A stretch of 64,000 nucleotides of DNA from Streptomyces formicae (GTDB lineage: Bacteria > Actinomycetota > Actinomycetes > Streptomycetales > Streptomycetaceae): positions 8,844,001-8,908,000 of the forward strand of contig NZ_CP022685.1 in NCBI RefSeq assembly GCF_002556545.1, written 5' to 3'. Below are positions 51,324-60,185 of the stretch, in pieces. A program made the translations under genes and the position numbers. The first letter of the stretch is position 1. The number at the start of each line of letters is the position of its first letter. The notes under the pieces were generated by a model. The model saw only the letters and a program-made list of their open reading frames with translations, was not told where the DNA came from and did not search any database.

Positions 51324-52601
51324 ATGCGCTCCATAAGATGCGCCAGCCACATCGGCAGATCGCTCAAGGCGGTGACCGCCGCGGCGGCCGCCACTGCGGT
51401 CACCGCCTTGAGCCTTGCCGCCTCACCGGCTGTCGCGGCACCCACCGGCACGGCGGCGCCCACGCTCGGCGACAGCTGCACGGCGGCCGACCTCGGCACA
51501 CGCCACCCGTACATCAAGAGCACCGAAGTGTCCCCGACGATCACCCACTTCAAGGGCTGGTACGTCACCGAGGGCACCACCGGCAACCAGACCGTCACCA
51601 CCAGCACCCAGACGACCATCTCGGTCTCCGTCGGCCTCAACGGCAACATCGAGGGCGGTTTCGCCGTCGACGCCCTCACCAAGGTCGGCGCGAGCCTGGG
51701 CCTGAACGTGAAGGTCGACTACTCCTCCACCAGCACCGAGTCGAACACGGTCACGTGGAACTTCGGCCAGCCCGGCTACTACGGCGCCTACAAGGGCACC
51801 AAGAAGGTCACCGGGACGTACGGAAGCCTCAACTGCAACCGCGTCCAACAGGGCGACGGAAGCTGGGCGTTGAAGTGGATCAAGGGCCCCGACGGCGGTA
51901 GCTTCACCACCTTCACCACCCTTGAGGAAGGCGCGGTGCGCTGCCAGGACAACGTGCCCGCAGGCAGCATCATGGCCAAGGCCCAGAGCCTCCTCGACTG
52001 CGGCTCGCCCGCCGCGAAGGCCGAGCACCCGGCGGGCGCGGTGGCGCCGACGGCGAAGCAGAAGAAGGACCGCCTCGCGCAGCGTCCGGCGCTCGCCGGT
52101 GGCACGTCCGCCGAACAGTCCAAGGCCACCGGGCGTGGCGCGCGGGCCGCTCTCGACTGCCAGGCCACCGCCTACAAGATCGCCGTGCCCGGCAAGCCCC
52201 TGTCCTGGGGCGCGCCGCTCCTGGCGGACGACGGCGTCCGCCTGCGGCCCTCGAGCATCTTCAGCGCCCACCTGGACAACTGGCGCCTGTGCAACGTGAC
52301 GGAGCGCGACGGGGTCATCGAGGCGTCCCTGTGGAACTGGGGCAACGGCGCGTGCGCGACCATCGCCGACCCGAACTCGGCCGCCGAACGGGCGGTCCTG
52401 AAGACGGTCCCCTGCACGGAGGACGACCTCCAGCGGTTCTACATCTACCGCGACGTACCCGGCAGCTCGAAGATCGGTGTGCAGAACAAGTACACCGGCT
52501 CCATGATGGGCCACGACCGGTACGCGGACGGGGAGTTCATCCGTCAATACTCCAGCGGCAGGCAGGACGGTACGGGTACGTACAGCCTGATCGGGGTCTG
52601 A
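51324..52601 (+). CDS. Secreted two-domain protein, possible pore former with lectin-like domain
   Basis: 425 residues with a Sec signal (basic MRSIRCASHIGRSLK, Ala-rich core, ASPAVAA cleavage near 39). Residues ~60-190 are beta-rich with alternating Ser/Thr and hydrophobic residues (NQTVTTSTQTTISVSVGLNG; KVDYSSTSTESNTVTWNF) flanking a short amphipathic part, which resembles the insertion region of aerolysin-type toxins. After an Ala/Lys linker, residues ~290-425 look like a ricin-type beta-trefoil (QNKYTGSMMGHDRY, SLWNWGNGACATIADP). Five or more Cys. Both domain calls are by pattern only. No neighbour explains it. A perfect hairpin lies in the signal-peptide codons. Confidence 0.6.
   Translation: MRSIRCASHIGRSLKAVTAAAAATAVTALSLAASPAVAAPTGTAAPTLGDSCTAADLGTRHPYIKSTEVSPTITHFKGWYVTEGTTGNQTVTTSTQTTISVSVGLNGNIEGGFAVDALTKVGASLGLNVKVDYSSTSTESNTVTWNFGQPGYYGAYKGTKKVTGTYGSLNCNRVQQGDGSWALKWIKGPDGGSFTTFTTLEEGAVRCQDNVPAGSIMAKAQSLLDCGSPAAKAEHPAGAVAPTAKQKKDRLAQRPALAGGTSAEQSKATGRGARAALDCQATAYKIAVPGKPLSWGAPLLADDGVRLRPSSIFSAHLDNWRLCNVTERDGVIEASLWNWGNGACATIADPNSAAERAVLKTVPCTEDDLQRFYIYRDVPGSSKIGVQNKYTGSMMGHDRYADGEFIRQYSSGRQDGTGTYSLIGV
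51362..51413 (+). repeat. Perfect 18-bp inverted repeat inside the signal-peptide codons
   Basis: GCTCAAGGCGGTGACCGC at 51362-51379 is the exact reverse complement of 51396-51413, with a 16-nt GC-rich loop. The mRNA would form a very stable stem starting 38 nt after the start codon. Confidence 0.9.
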
Positions 52602-52620
52602 CGGCCCGCACTCCGTGAGC

Positions 52621-52661
52621 GGCCCCGCACGCGAACCGGCTTCCCGGTCCCGTGCGGGGCC
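52621..52661. terminator. Strong bidirectional terminator hairpin
   Basis: GGCCCCGCACG (52621-52631) pairs perfectly with CGTGCGGGGCC (52651-52661); inside, ACCGG-CTTC-CCGGT makes a second stem. It lies in the gap between the convergent secreted-protein and TetR genes. Confidence 0.8.
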
Positions 52662-52708
52662 CTTCGCGTACCTGCTCCCCGTCCGGCGTCCGCGAGCGTT
52701 CGTCGGCC

Positions 52709-53335
52709 CTACTCGGGCAGGCGGGCGAGGACCGCCTCAAGGCCGAAGGCGAAGCGGTCCTCGAAGGCGCCCTGCCCCATGTGCGCGGCGACCCGGTGCA
52801 GTGCTGGGTACGTACCGGCGTCCACGGCCTTGGCCAGCCGGTCGTCGGACCGGTCGGGCGCGGACTGTTCCTCCTGGACCAGGCCCAGCAGGAAGTAGAT
52901 GACCGCCCACGCCGTCCAGGCCGCCTGTTCCTCGTCCGCGCCCGCTTCCAGCAAGGCGTCGACGAGACGGTCGGCGAAGCGCAGCGTGTGCGGCTCGGCC
53001 GGGTAGGTCCCGGTCACCAGGGCGGCGCCGTCGCGGTGCGCGAGCAGAGCTCGCCGGTACCGATGAGCGAGTTCCCGCGCCCGTTCCCGTGGCGAAGAGG
53101 GCAGGCCCGTGTAGGCGATTTCGCCCATGACCGCGTCGGCCATGAGCTCCAGCATCCGCGCCTTGGTCTTCACGTGCCACAGGACGGTGTTCATGCGCAC
53201 CCCCAGGGTGTCGGCCACCGCCCGGGTCGACAGGCCCTCCAGTCCCCGGTCCTCCAGCACGCGCAGTGCCGCGTCGACCACGGCCGCGCGCGTGAGCTGG
53301 CCCGCGGCGTCTTCCCTGCCTTGCTTCTTGGTCAC
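52709..53335 (-). CDS. TetR/AcrR-family repressor (TetR_C type)
   Basis: 208 residues. HTH in LSTRAVADTLGVRMNTVLWHVK, then the C-terminal TetR-like core ALVTGTYPAEPHTLRFADRL and AVIYFLLGLVQEEQ. GTG start at 53335 overlaps one of two identical operators. Divergent from the flavoprotein monooxygenase at 53401, its likely target. Unlike the TetR at 39058, the tetracycline-contact residues are not evident. Confidence 0.9.
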   Translation of the reverse strand: MTKKQGREDAAGQLTRAAVVDAALRVLEDRGLEGLSTRAVADTLGVRMNTVLWHVKTKARMLELMADAVMGEIAYTGLPSSPRERARELAHRYRRALLAHRDGAALVTGTYPAEPHTLRFADRLVDALLEAGADEEQAAWTAWAVIYFLLGLVQEEQSAPDRSDDRLAKAVDAGTYPALHRVAAHMGQGAFEDRFAFGLEAVLARLPE

Positions 53336-53374
53336 TGACCTAGTTTACTTCAGAACAGGTCCTGGTCACTGACC
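53330..53374. promoter_or_regulatory. Twin GGTCACTGACC operators
   Basis: Two identical 11-bp palindromes at 53330-53340 and 53364-53374, centres 34 bp apart; the second extends to TGGTCACTGACCA. The first overlaps the TetR GTG codon, the second lies 26 bp before the monooxygenase start, so binding could shut off both genes. Confidence 0.85.
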
Positions 53375-53400
53375 AAGACAATGGGCGAAGGAGAAGAATC

Positions 53401-54942
53401 ATGAACCACCAGGTCGTCGTCGCCGGAGGCGGGCCCGTGGGCCTGTGGCTCGCCGCCGAACTGCGCCGCTGCGGAATCACCGTCGCGGTCATCGAAACGC
53501 GCACCGAGCGCGACACCCGCTCCCGGGCCCTGACCGTGCACCCCCGCACCATCGAGACGTTCGCCTCCCGCGGCGTCCAGGACCCCTTCGTCTCCGAGGG
53601 CATACCGCTGCCCGGCGGGCACTTCGGCGCACTGGATTCCCGGCTGGACTTCCGCCGCCTGCCCAGCCCCTTCCCCTACACGCTCCTCCTGCCCCAGCAG
53701 CGCACCGAGGCCCTGCTGGAGCAGCAGGCCCTCGAACTGGGGGCGACCGTCCTGCGCGGTCATGAGGTCACCGGCCTGAGTGAGGGGCCCGACAGCGTCC
53801 GCGTGCACATCCAGGCCGCCGACGGCCCTTTCACCATGGAAGCGGCCTACCTGGTGGGGTGCGACGGCGTACGCAGTACGGTGCGCGGCGCGGCCGGGAT
53901 CGACTTCCCCGGCACACCGTCCACCGTGCTCGGCTGGCTCGGCGACGTCGTCCTCGACGAGCCCCCGGCCCCCGGCCACGGCTACTTCGGCCCGAACGGC
54001 AGCCTGATGGCCGTCCCCGTACCCGGCGGCCTCCACCGCCTCGTCGGCATCACCCCCCGCGACATCACCAGCACCTGGCCCGGCGATCTGACCCTGGCGG
54101 AACTGCGCGAGAACGTCATCACCATGACCGGGACCGACTTCGGCATGCGCGATCCCGTCTGGCTCTCCCGCTTCGGCAACGCTACGCGCCTGGCCGCCCA
54201 GTACAGGAACGGCCGTGTATTCCTAGCCGGTGACGCCGCGCACCAGCACTTCCCCGCCGGGGGAGTCGGCATGAACGTCGGCATCCAGGACGCCGCCAAC
54301 CTCGCCTGGAAGCTCGCCGCCACCCTCAACGGCTGGGCCCCCGACACGCTCCTGGACACCTACCACGCCGAACGCCACCCGGTGGGCGTCAGCCTCACCG
54401 AGACCAGCCGCGCCCAAGTCGCCCTCATGACCGCCTTCACCCCGGAAGGGCTCGCCCTGCGCGGCCTGCTCGGCGAACTGATCACCGAGCTGCCCGAGCT
54501 CAACGACCGACTGGCCGGACAGGTCAGTTCCCTCTCCGTCGCCTATCCGCCGACCGCGCCCGACGACCGGCGGCCGACCGGCACCCGCGCCGACGACCTC
54601 GCCCTCGACGACACCAGCCTGTTCGCCCTGTTGCGCGCCGACGGCTATCTGCTGCTCGACCTCACCGGCAGCCCGGACCGGCCCCTCCACCACCTCACGG
54701 GGCCCGGCCTGCGCGTGCACACCAGTACCCCGCGGCTGCTCCCGGCCGACTGGTCCGGCATGCGTGCCGCCCTCGTCCGCCCCGACGGCCACGTCGCCTG
54801 GGCGAGCGCGGAGAGCCACGACGCCACCCTCGTCAACGACCTCACCGCCGTCCTGGCCACCACCCACCAACAAAGAGCGACCGGGCCGACATTCACACGA
54901 TCACCACGTCTGTCGGCTTATGGCAAGATCACGGCATGCTGA
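53401..54942 (+). CDS. FAD-dependent aromatic hydroxylase (PHBH-fold, RIFMO/PgaE-like)
   Basis: 513 residues. FAD motifs VVVAGGGPVGLWLAAELRRC, YLVGCDGVRSTVRGAAGIDF and GRVFLAGDAAHQHFPAGGVG followed by MNVGIQDAANLAWKLAATLN, plus a C-terminal thioredoxin-like part (~390-513). This order fits polyketide hydroxylases and rifampicin monooxygenase. RBS GAAGGAG. Its stop overlaps the ATG of the VOC gene, so the VOC protein may work with it. Confidence 0.92.
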   Translation: MNHQVVVAGGGPVGLWLAAELRRCGITVAVIETRTERDTRSRALTVHPRTIETFASRGVQDPFVSEGIPLPGGHFGALDSRLDFRRLPSPFPYTLLLPQQRTEALLEQQALELGATVLRGHEVTGLSEGPDSVRVHIQAADGPFTMEAAYLVGCDGVRSTVRGAAGIDFPGTPSTVLGWLGDVVLDEPPAPGHGYFGPNGSLMAVPVPGGLHRLVGITPRDITSTWPGDLTLAELRENVITMTGTDFGMRDPVWLSRFGNATRLAAQYRNGRVFLAGDAAHQHFPAGGVGMNVGIQDAANLAWKLAATLNGWAPDTLLDTYHAERHPVGVSLTETSRAQVALMTAFTPEGLALRGLLGELITELPELNDRLAGQVSSLSVAYPPTAPDDRRPTGTRADDLALDDTSLFALLRADGYLLLDLTGSPDRPLHHLTGPGLRVHTSTPRLLPADWSGMRAALVRPDGHVAWASAESHDATLVNDLTAVLATTHQQRATGPTFTRSPRLSAYGKITAC

Positions 54943-55346
54943 GACTCACTGATTTCATCATCGACTGCCCGGACACGATGAAGCTCGCGGCCTTCTACTC
55001 CGAGGTGACGGGTCGCCCGATCAAGGAAGGCAGCTCACAGGACTGGGCGGGCATCCAGTTCGGCGAGATCGAGCTGGCCTTCATCCGGGTGGAGGACTAC
55101 CGCGCTCCGCAGTGGCCCGACAGCGAGCACCCCAAGCAGTTCCACCTCGACTTCGAAGTGGACGAGATCGAGTCCGAGCAGCGCCGCGTCATCGACCTCG
55201 GCGCGACGCTGAGGCAGGACTTCATCGGCCCCAACGGCTATGGCTGGCAGGTCTACACCGACCCGATCGGCCACCCCTTCTGCCTGTGCCGCAACAAGGG
55301 CGTCACCTGGACCGACCAGGGGCCGGTCTTTCCCCAGCACGGCTGA
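54936..55346 (+). CDS. VOC (glyoxalase-fold) protein
   Basis: 136 residues; LRLTDFIIDCPDTMKLAAFY, QFHLDFEVDEIESEQRRV and DPIGHPFCLC are typical of the glyoxalase/bleomycin-resistance family. Overlaps the monooxygenase 3' end by 7 bp. Related in pattern to the VOC protein at 23403. Substrate unknown; might bind or open the product of the monooxygenase (inference). Confidence 0.9.
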   Translation: MLRLTDFIIDCPDTMKLAAFYSEVTGRPIKEGSSQDWAGIQFGEIELAFIRVEDYRAPQWPDSEHPKQFHLDFEVDEIESEQRRVIDLGATLRQDFIGPNGYGWQVYTDPIGHPFCLCRNKGVTWTDQGPVFPQHG

Positions 55347-55392
55347 GCGGCTTGGGCCGGGACGAGCCCGCACCGGGTGATGTGGCAAGAGG

Positions 55393-57648
55393 TCAACGAC
55401 GGCTCGCCCTCGCGAGGAGGGACTGCAGGCTCGTGACCTCACGCTGCCAGCCCGGACCGTCGTCGATACAGGTGCGAAGAGTCCTGGCCTGGTCCTTGGA
55501 GTTGAGGGAACTCCATATTCTCAGCGAGTCGGCGATCATCTTGAGCTTGTTCCCCAGAGCACCGGAGTTCTTGCGGACGTACCTGAAGTTCGCAAGGATC
55601 TCCTCGTCCCGGTCCGTGGCCATGCCCCGCGCGTCGATCTGCGCCTTCATCCATTCGGCACGGTCGGCGGCATCGTGGTACAGGGCGTCTATCTGCCCGG
55701 CCAGTGTCGACATCCCGGCGGCGACTCTCTCGATGTCCAGCGCGCGGTAGGAACCGTAGGAGTCGTCCATGTCGTAGTGGACGCCGAAGTTCTGCGCGAT
55801 GTCCATCACTTCATGCAGCGTGTGGTAGGCGAATTCCGTCGTGTGATCGAAGTCCGTTCGCCAGAACGCGAATATCCCCCACGCCACGGCCGTAATCTCC
55901 TCGGTGGACGCTCCGCTCTCCTTGGCCATCTTGAACATCCTGCCGGCCGTGTACGACTGCCCTGCCCAGACCGGGGCCCGTTTCCCACGCGCGAGCTTGG
56001 TCGTCTCGGAGTTCTCGTTCCGCGTCGACGGGTGCGTCACCGGCTTGTTGTTCTTGTCCCGCTTGCGACTGCCGTCGTCATGGAACTGGGGGTTCTGGCC
56101 GCGGTCGTCGGCAGTGAGCCGATTGCCTCGCCGGTCCCAGCCGACGGTGCTCATCTTCTCCTGCCCCCGGATGTCTTCGAACGCGTTCTTGCCCTGCGTC
56201 GGGGGTGTGTGCAGGGACGGGCCGAAGTACTCGGACAGGTCGTGCAGGGAGATCATCTTCTCCCTGAGCCCGTACTTGTGAGGCTGCTTCATGACTTCGA
56301 GCAGACCACCGCGTTCGATGATGCGAGCGTCCAGGCGCGTTCCGCGTACGTCTTTTCGGAACTTTCCGTCGAAGTGCGCGAGGTACGATCCGACGGGCTT
56401 GCCCGCCTTCTCGGGGTCGTGTTTGCCGTTCTTCATGTACGGCTGCGACTTTATGTGGGCGACGCCCCGCACCAGTTCCTTCTCCATCAACTCGACGTTG
56501 CGCTCGTCCATCATCTTGTTCTGCGGAACGACATCCTTCATGAAGTCGTACAGGCGCCGAAGGAGCACGTCGAGGTGCACGTGCAGGTTCTCGTCCCCGT
56601 GCATGGCCTGGGCATTGACCTTTTCCTTGTGTCTGTTCCCCTTGGCGTACACCCATCCCATCAGGTTGCGTGCGAGCTCGGCGTAGTCGTTGACCCGGAT
56701 GTCGTGGTTCTTCGCACCGAAGTCCTTGTTGCTGCCCACCCACTTGTTGAGGACCGGGTGCATGCCGATCTCTCCGACGGGCGAGACGATGGCCTTGGCC
56801 AGCTGGTACTGGATCCGCTCGCGTTCGCCGGCGAACTCCCGCACCTCTTCCGGCGTGAACTCCGCGCTCGCGCGGGCCTGGTTGAAGCCCACGTTCACCT
56901 GGTTCACCATCGCGTGGAGAACCCGCTGCTTGTGTTTGTCCGAGAGGTTCTCGGTGTCGCGCTTGTAGATGGCGGTGAAGTCCGTGTCTCCGACCGACAG
57001 GGCCCGCTGGACGCTCGGCGCCGCCGCGCGGGCAACGCTCGTGCCCGTGCCGTGCGGAGGCGAATCGGCCCCATCATGGCCCTGCGTGTGGGCAGAGGGG
57101 CGCGAAGGGCCCATGACGCGCCGCGCGGTCGCCTCTGCCGCGATCTCCGACGCGCCGTCCACCTCGGAGACGTTCACCCCGTCGCCGTAGGGGACGGCCT
57201 TGAACGAAGAACCCCTCATGTTCTCCTGGGCGTGCGCGAGTTCATGCGCGACCACGTGCTTGTCGCGCTCGACCCCCTCGTTGAAAACGATGTGCGTACC
57301 CGCCGTGTACGCCTGTGCCCCCAGCTCGGCCGCCGACTTGGCGGCCTCCGTTCCGGTGTGGAAACGCACGGAGTCGAAGTGGGAGCCGTCGAAGCGCTGT
57401 TCCATCTCGTCGCGCAGCGCGGGATCCATCGGTCGGCCCGGCGCACGCAGCACGTCGTGCACGGCCATGCGCTGGACCTGGGGCTCGTCGGGCGGCGCCG
57501 CCATCCCGGCACGCCGCAGGAAGGCGGTCACCGCGGCGTTGCCGGCGCTGCGCTGCAAGGCGAGCAGACCTGTCGGTGGTTTCGCCTGCGTCGACCGGGT
57601 CGGCCTGTCCGCCTTCGGCTCATCACCGGATCTCTGGCGTGCCTCCAT
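55393..57648 (-). CDS. DUF4157 (eCIS-core) protein with large C-terminal domain
   Basis: 751 residues. Residues ~15-40 carry the short LLALQRSAGNAAVTAFLRR motif common in such proteins. The DUF4157 domain (~70-145) reads MDPALRDEMEQRFDGSHFDS, VRFHTGTEAAKSAAELGAQA and then VVAHELAHAQEN, an HExxH zinc-protease-like motif. Family members are associated with extracellular contractile injection systems. The ~550 C-terminal residues are charged and soluble, match nothing I recognise and have more A/T at third codon positions than the neighbours, suggesting transfer. ATG 57648 has AAGGAG 9 bases upstream. No eCIS structural gene is in the window. Confidence 0.8.
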   Translation of the reverse strand: MEARQRSGDEPKADRPTRSTQAKPPTGLLALQRSAGNAAVTAFLRRAGMAAPPDEPQVQRMAVHDVLRAPGRPMDPALRDEMEQRFDGSHFDSVRFHTGTEAAKSAAELGAQAYTAGTHIVFNEGVERDKHVVAHELAHAQENMRGSSFKAVPYGDGVNVSEVDGASEIAAEATARRVMGPSRPSAHTQGHDGADSPPHGTGTSVARAAAPSVQRALSVGDTDFTAIYKRDTENLSDKHKQRVLHAMVNQVNVGFNQARASAEFTPEEVREFAGERERIQYQLAKAIVSPVGEIGMHPVLNKWVGSNKDFGAKNHDIRVNDYAELARNLMGWVYAKGNRHKEKVNAQAMHGDENLHVHLDVLLRRLYDFMKDVVPQNKMMDERNVELMEKELVRGVAHIKSQPYMKNGKHDPEKAGKPVGSYLAHFDGKFRKDVRGTRLDARIIERGGLLEVMKQPHKYGLREKMISLHDLSEYFGPSLHTPPTQGKNAFEDIRGQEKMSTVGWDRRGNRLTADDRGQNPQFHDDGSRKRDKNNKPVTHPSTRNENSETTKLARGKRAPVWAGQSYTAGRMFKMAKESGASTEEITAVAWGIFAFWRTDFDHTTEFAYHTLHEVMDIAQNFGVHYDMDDSYGSYRALDIERVAAGMSTLAGQIDALYHDAADRAEWMKAQIDARGMATDRDEEILANFRYVRKNSGALGNKLKMIADSLRIWSSLNSKDQARTLRTCIDDGPGWQREVTSLQSLLARASRR

Positions 57649-57800
57649 CTTCACTCTCCTTGGCAGGGGTGAGCGCACTGTTGTGCATCCTTGGTGCGGA
57701 CGGGGTGCACCGTGAAGAGCCTTGAGGGCAGACCGCAGGGCAGGGCCGGTGGCGGACGCGCATGCCGTTCGCGGGCACGCGGCAGAGTGGAGGCCGGCAG

Positions 57801-58802
57801 TCACCCGGATTCGGTGGGGGAGGGGCCCACGGACGTCAACGGGCTTTCGCACACCGTGAGATGGCGTTCCATGAGACTGCCGAGGACGAGCTCTCCCCGC
57901 GTCTCCATCACACTGGTCATCATGCGGCAGCCCCTCCCGCTGCGGCGCAGGTCGTGGCGGACGTGCCCCTCAGGAGTCAGGCTCAGCACGCGGGCCACCC
58001 GGGGCGGGCGCGATCGCACCGCGTGTGCCGCGGTCGCCATCGTCCGCCGCAGCCAGGTCGGCGCCCCGCGCAGCGCCTCCACCGCCGGATTGGCGGGCGC
58101 CGCGAGAGCCACCCACAGGTCGCCCGAGGGCCCTTGCGTCAGGTTGTCGGGATAGCCGGGCAGGTCGTCGAGGAACACCTCGAGGCGTCCGGCGTTCGCG
58201 CCGGTGAGCCACAGACGCATCAGACGGCGAGCCCCCGTCTCGGCGACGACGAGATGCGAGGCGTCCGGGGCGAGAACGATTCCGTTGGCGAACTCGAGTC
58301 CCCCCGCCAGCACTTCGGGGCTGCCGCCGGGAGTCAGGCGAAGGACGCGTCCGGACGCGGTGTGCTCCACCAGATCGCTGCGCCACCGGGACAGCGGGTA
58401 ACGGCTGCTCGACGAGGTGAAGTACGCGGTGTCGTCCCCGCCCACCGCCACGTTGCTGCACACCCGCAACGGCTCTCCGCCGACCCGGTCGGCCAGCACC
58501 TCCAGGAACCCGGTGTCGGGAGACAGCCGCAGCAGACCCCGCTCCGCGTCACAGATCAGGACGCGGCCGTCGGTCTGCGTGGTCAACCCGAGCGGTCGGC
58601 CGCCGGTGCGCGCCACCGTTTCCCCAGCGTGCGGTCGCGCCGGATCCACGCGCAGAACGCGGCCGTCCTCGACCCCGGTCAGGAGTCGGCCGCGGCCGTC
58701 CGACGTGACGTGCTCCGGCCCTCGGCCCACGGGGATCCGGCGACGTACGACCAGCGGGCGCGGTGCGCCACGGGAGGCCCGTGAGTACGGAGGCCGTGTC
58801 AC
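57801..58802 (-). CDS. SMP-30/strictosidine synthase-like beta-propeller protein
   Basis: 333 residues. Blades show the SMP-30-like repeats DGRGRLLTGVEDGRVLRVD, CDAERGLLRLSPDT, EFANGIVLAPDASHLVVAET and LPGYPDNLTQGPSGDLWVAL, with Glu/Asn/Asp at calcium-site positions. Hydrolase or lactonase activity on a small molecule is possible. GTG start overlaps the stop of the upstream membrane-protein gene, so they are coupled. Confidence 0.88.
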   Translation of the reverse strand: MTRPPYSRASRGAPRPLVVRRRIPVGRGPEHVTSDGRGRLLTGVEDGRVLRVDPARPHAGETVARTGGRPLGLTTQTDGRVLICDAERGLLRLSPDTGFLEVLADRVGGEPLRVCSNVAVGGDDTAYFTSSSSRYPLSRWRSDLVEHTASGRVLRLTPGGSPEVLAGGLEFANGIVLAPDASHLVVAETGARRLMRLWLTGANAGRLEVFLDDLPGYPDNLTQGPSGDLWVALAAPANPAVEALRGAPTWLRRTMATAAHAVRSRPPRVARVLSLTPEGHVRHDLRRSGRGCRMMTSVMETRGELVLGSLMERHLTVCESPLTSVGPSPTESG

Positions 58803-59431
58803 GCGGCAGCCGGCCGAGCACGCAGGCAGCGACGCATTTCCTCCGCATAGGGCAGGGCCACACCGGCACCGATCACCGCTGCCAGAGCGGCGAGGTATCC
58901 GGCGGGCAGCGGGCGCTTCTTGGGGAGCAGGCGCCAGTCGTCAGCCCCGCGGCCACCGCGCAGAGTCGCACGCACTTCCTCGGAATGCAGGCACGCGGTG
59001 AACGCCATCGCGGTCAGGGGCAGCACCTCCAGGAAGCTGTGGATGTGCTGTTCGACGGGGCGCACCTCGCGCTCCCCGGTGGCGAGGGTGACGTCCCACA
59101 GGGCCGTGGCCGAATGGGCGAGGGCCGCGCCGCCCATGACGGTGAGGACGAGCGGGTTGATCCGGGCGAGCAAGCCCATGGCGACCGGGATGCCCGCCTC
59201 CGTCATCATCAGGGCGTGCACGGCGGACTCCTTGGCCCCGCTCGTCGTCTCGATGTGGGTCCTGCGGTGCATGATCCAGTCGGCCACAGCGGGCACCACC
59301 CACAGGGGCAGGACTCCGTAGAGCAGAAACCGGCGATTGGTGTCCTCGGTGTCGGTGGCGTGCAGCGGGACGCTCAGATCGGCGCCGCGGCGCCAGTGAC
59401 GCCACGAGCGGGAGAGCGTGCGCAGAGCCAT
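58799..59431 (-). CDS. Integral membrane protein, unknown function
   Basis: 210 residues with about five hydrophobic segments, for example LLYGVLPLWVVPAVADWIMH, PVAMGLLARINPLVLTVMGG and AGYLAALAAVIGAGVALPYA. His-rich positions (MHRRTHIE, HIHSFLE) in or near membrane helices could bind metal. I do not recognise the family with confidence. RBS GGAGG 5 bases before the ATG. Precedes and overlaps the SMP-30 gene. Confidence 0.75.
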   Translation of the reverse strand: MALRTLSRSWRHWRRGADLSVPLHATDTEDTNRRFLLYGVLPLWVVPAVADWIMHRRTHIETTSGAKESAVHALMMTEAGIPVAMGLLARINPLVLTVMGGAALAHSATALWDVTLATGEREVRPVEQHIHSFLEVLPLTAMAFTACLHSEEVRATLRGGRGADDWRLLPKKRPLPAGYLAALAAVIGAGVALPYAEEMRRCLRARPAAA

Positions 59432-59789
59432 GGGAGCCTCCTCCGAAGGGCTTGGATGCGAGGGTCGCACCGGATGGGTCTCACCGGGGCGGTACCCCGC
59501 TGGGCGCGTCCGATACGGGCGGCGGTCGATGTATGACCGAGGCCACGACGAGTATCCGTGGACCGGACCCGGCTCGCGATGGCCGGGTCGTCGCCTGCCT
59601 GCTGCCCGGAGGCCGGAGCGCCCGCAGGCCCCGTTCGGTGGCCCTCTGTTCGCCGTGTCCGGGCGCCGGCCGTCAAATGGAAGCACCGCGACCGTTTCCA
59701 GGTGCACTGCTCCGAATGGCGGGTACGCGTGAAGTCCTCGAAAGGGGCGCGGCCCGCATCGGCCGTGCCCCGACCGGAAGGAGTACGTC
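59432..59789. other. 358-bp gap; divergent promoters, no gene recognised
   Basis: Lies between divergent genes. Contains GGGTAC at 59721-59726 on the plus strand, a possible SigB-type -10 for the small basic protein, and a GGGTAC-like box on the minus strand near 59505 for the membrane-protein operon. Open frames across it lack RBSs and family features. Confidence 0.5.
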
Positions 59790-60116
59790 ATGCCGCAGGG
59801 GTCCAACGCGAAGCGCGAGCGACAGTACGAGCACATCAAGGAGAGCGCCGAGAAGCGCGGCACCTCCAAGAGCCGGGCCAAGGAGATCGCGGCCCGCACG
59901 GTGAACAAGGAACGGGCCCGCTCGGGCGAGTCGAAGACGGCGAGCAAGACCTCGACCAAGGACAAGAAGTCGGCGTCCCAACGCGGCGGCGAGCGCTCCC
60001 ACAGCGGTGCGCAGGGCCCCACGAAGGACCAGCTGTACGCGGAAGCGAAGAAGCGCGGGATCAACGGCCGCTCCTCGATGAACAAGCAGGAGCTGGCCAA
60101 GGCCCTCGGCCGCTGA
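59790..60116 (+). CDS. Small basic protein with SAP/Rho-N-like C terminus
   Basis: 108 residues, rich in Lys, Arg and Ser. The N-terminal half (NAKRERQYEHIKESAEKRG; RAKEIAARTVNKERA) is the pattern of small plasmid-stabilisation-like proteins of actinobacteria; the C terminus (TKDQLYAEAKKRGINGRSSM) is a helix-extended-helix like SAP or Rho N-terminal domains, which bind nucleic acid. RBS AAGGAG. A stress-linked nucleic-acid-binding role is inferred. Confidence 0.82.
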   Translation: MPQGSNAKRERQYEHIKESAEKRGTSKSRAKEIAARTVNKERARSGESKTASKTSTKDKKSASQRGGERSHSGAQGPTKDQLYAEAKKRGINGRSSMNKQELAKALGR

Positions 60117-60185
60117 CAGCCGGAACGACGTCCCGAAGGCCGGGCACAGTGGCCCTGGCCGTGAGTGTGAGGGAGCGAGAGACAC

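Noticed and set aside
55675..57672. A 665-codon plus-strand frame opposite the DUF4157 gene
   Set aside because: No recognisable domain and no RBS; the minus-strand product has the HELAH motif and a good start.
60142..60155. GGGCACAGTGGCCC as a fourth OsdR-like box
   Set aside because: The arms do not match (GGGCA against GGCCC) and the spacer lacks the T-C pattern of the other three.
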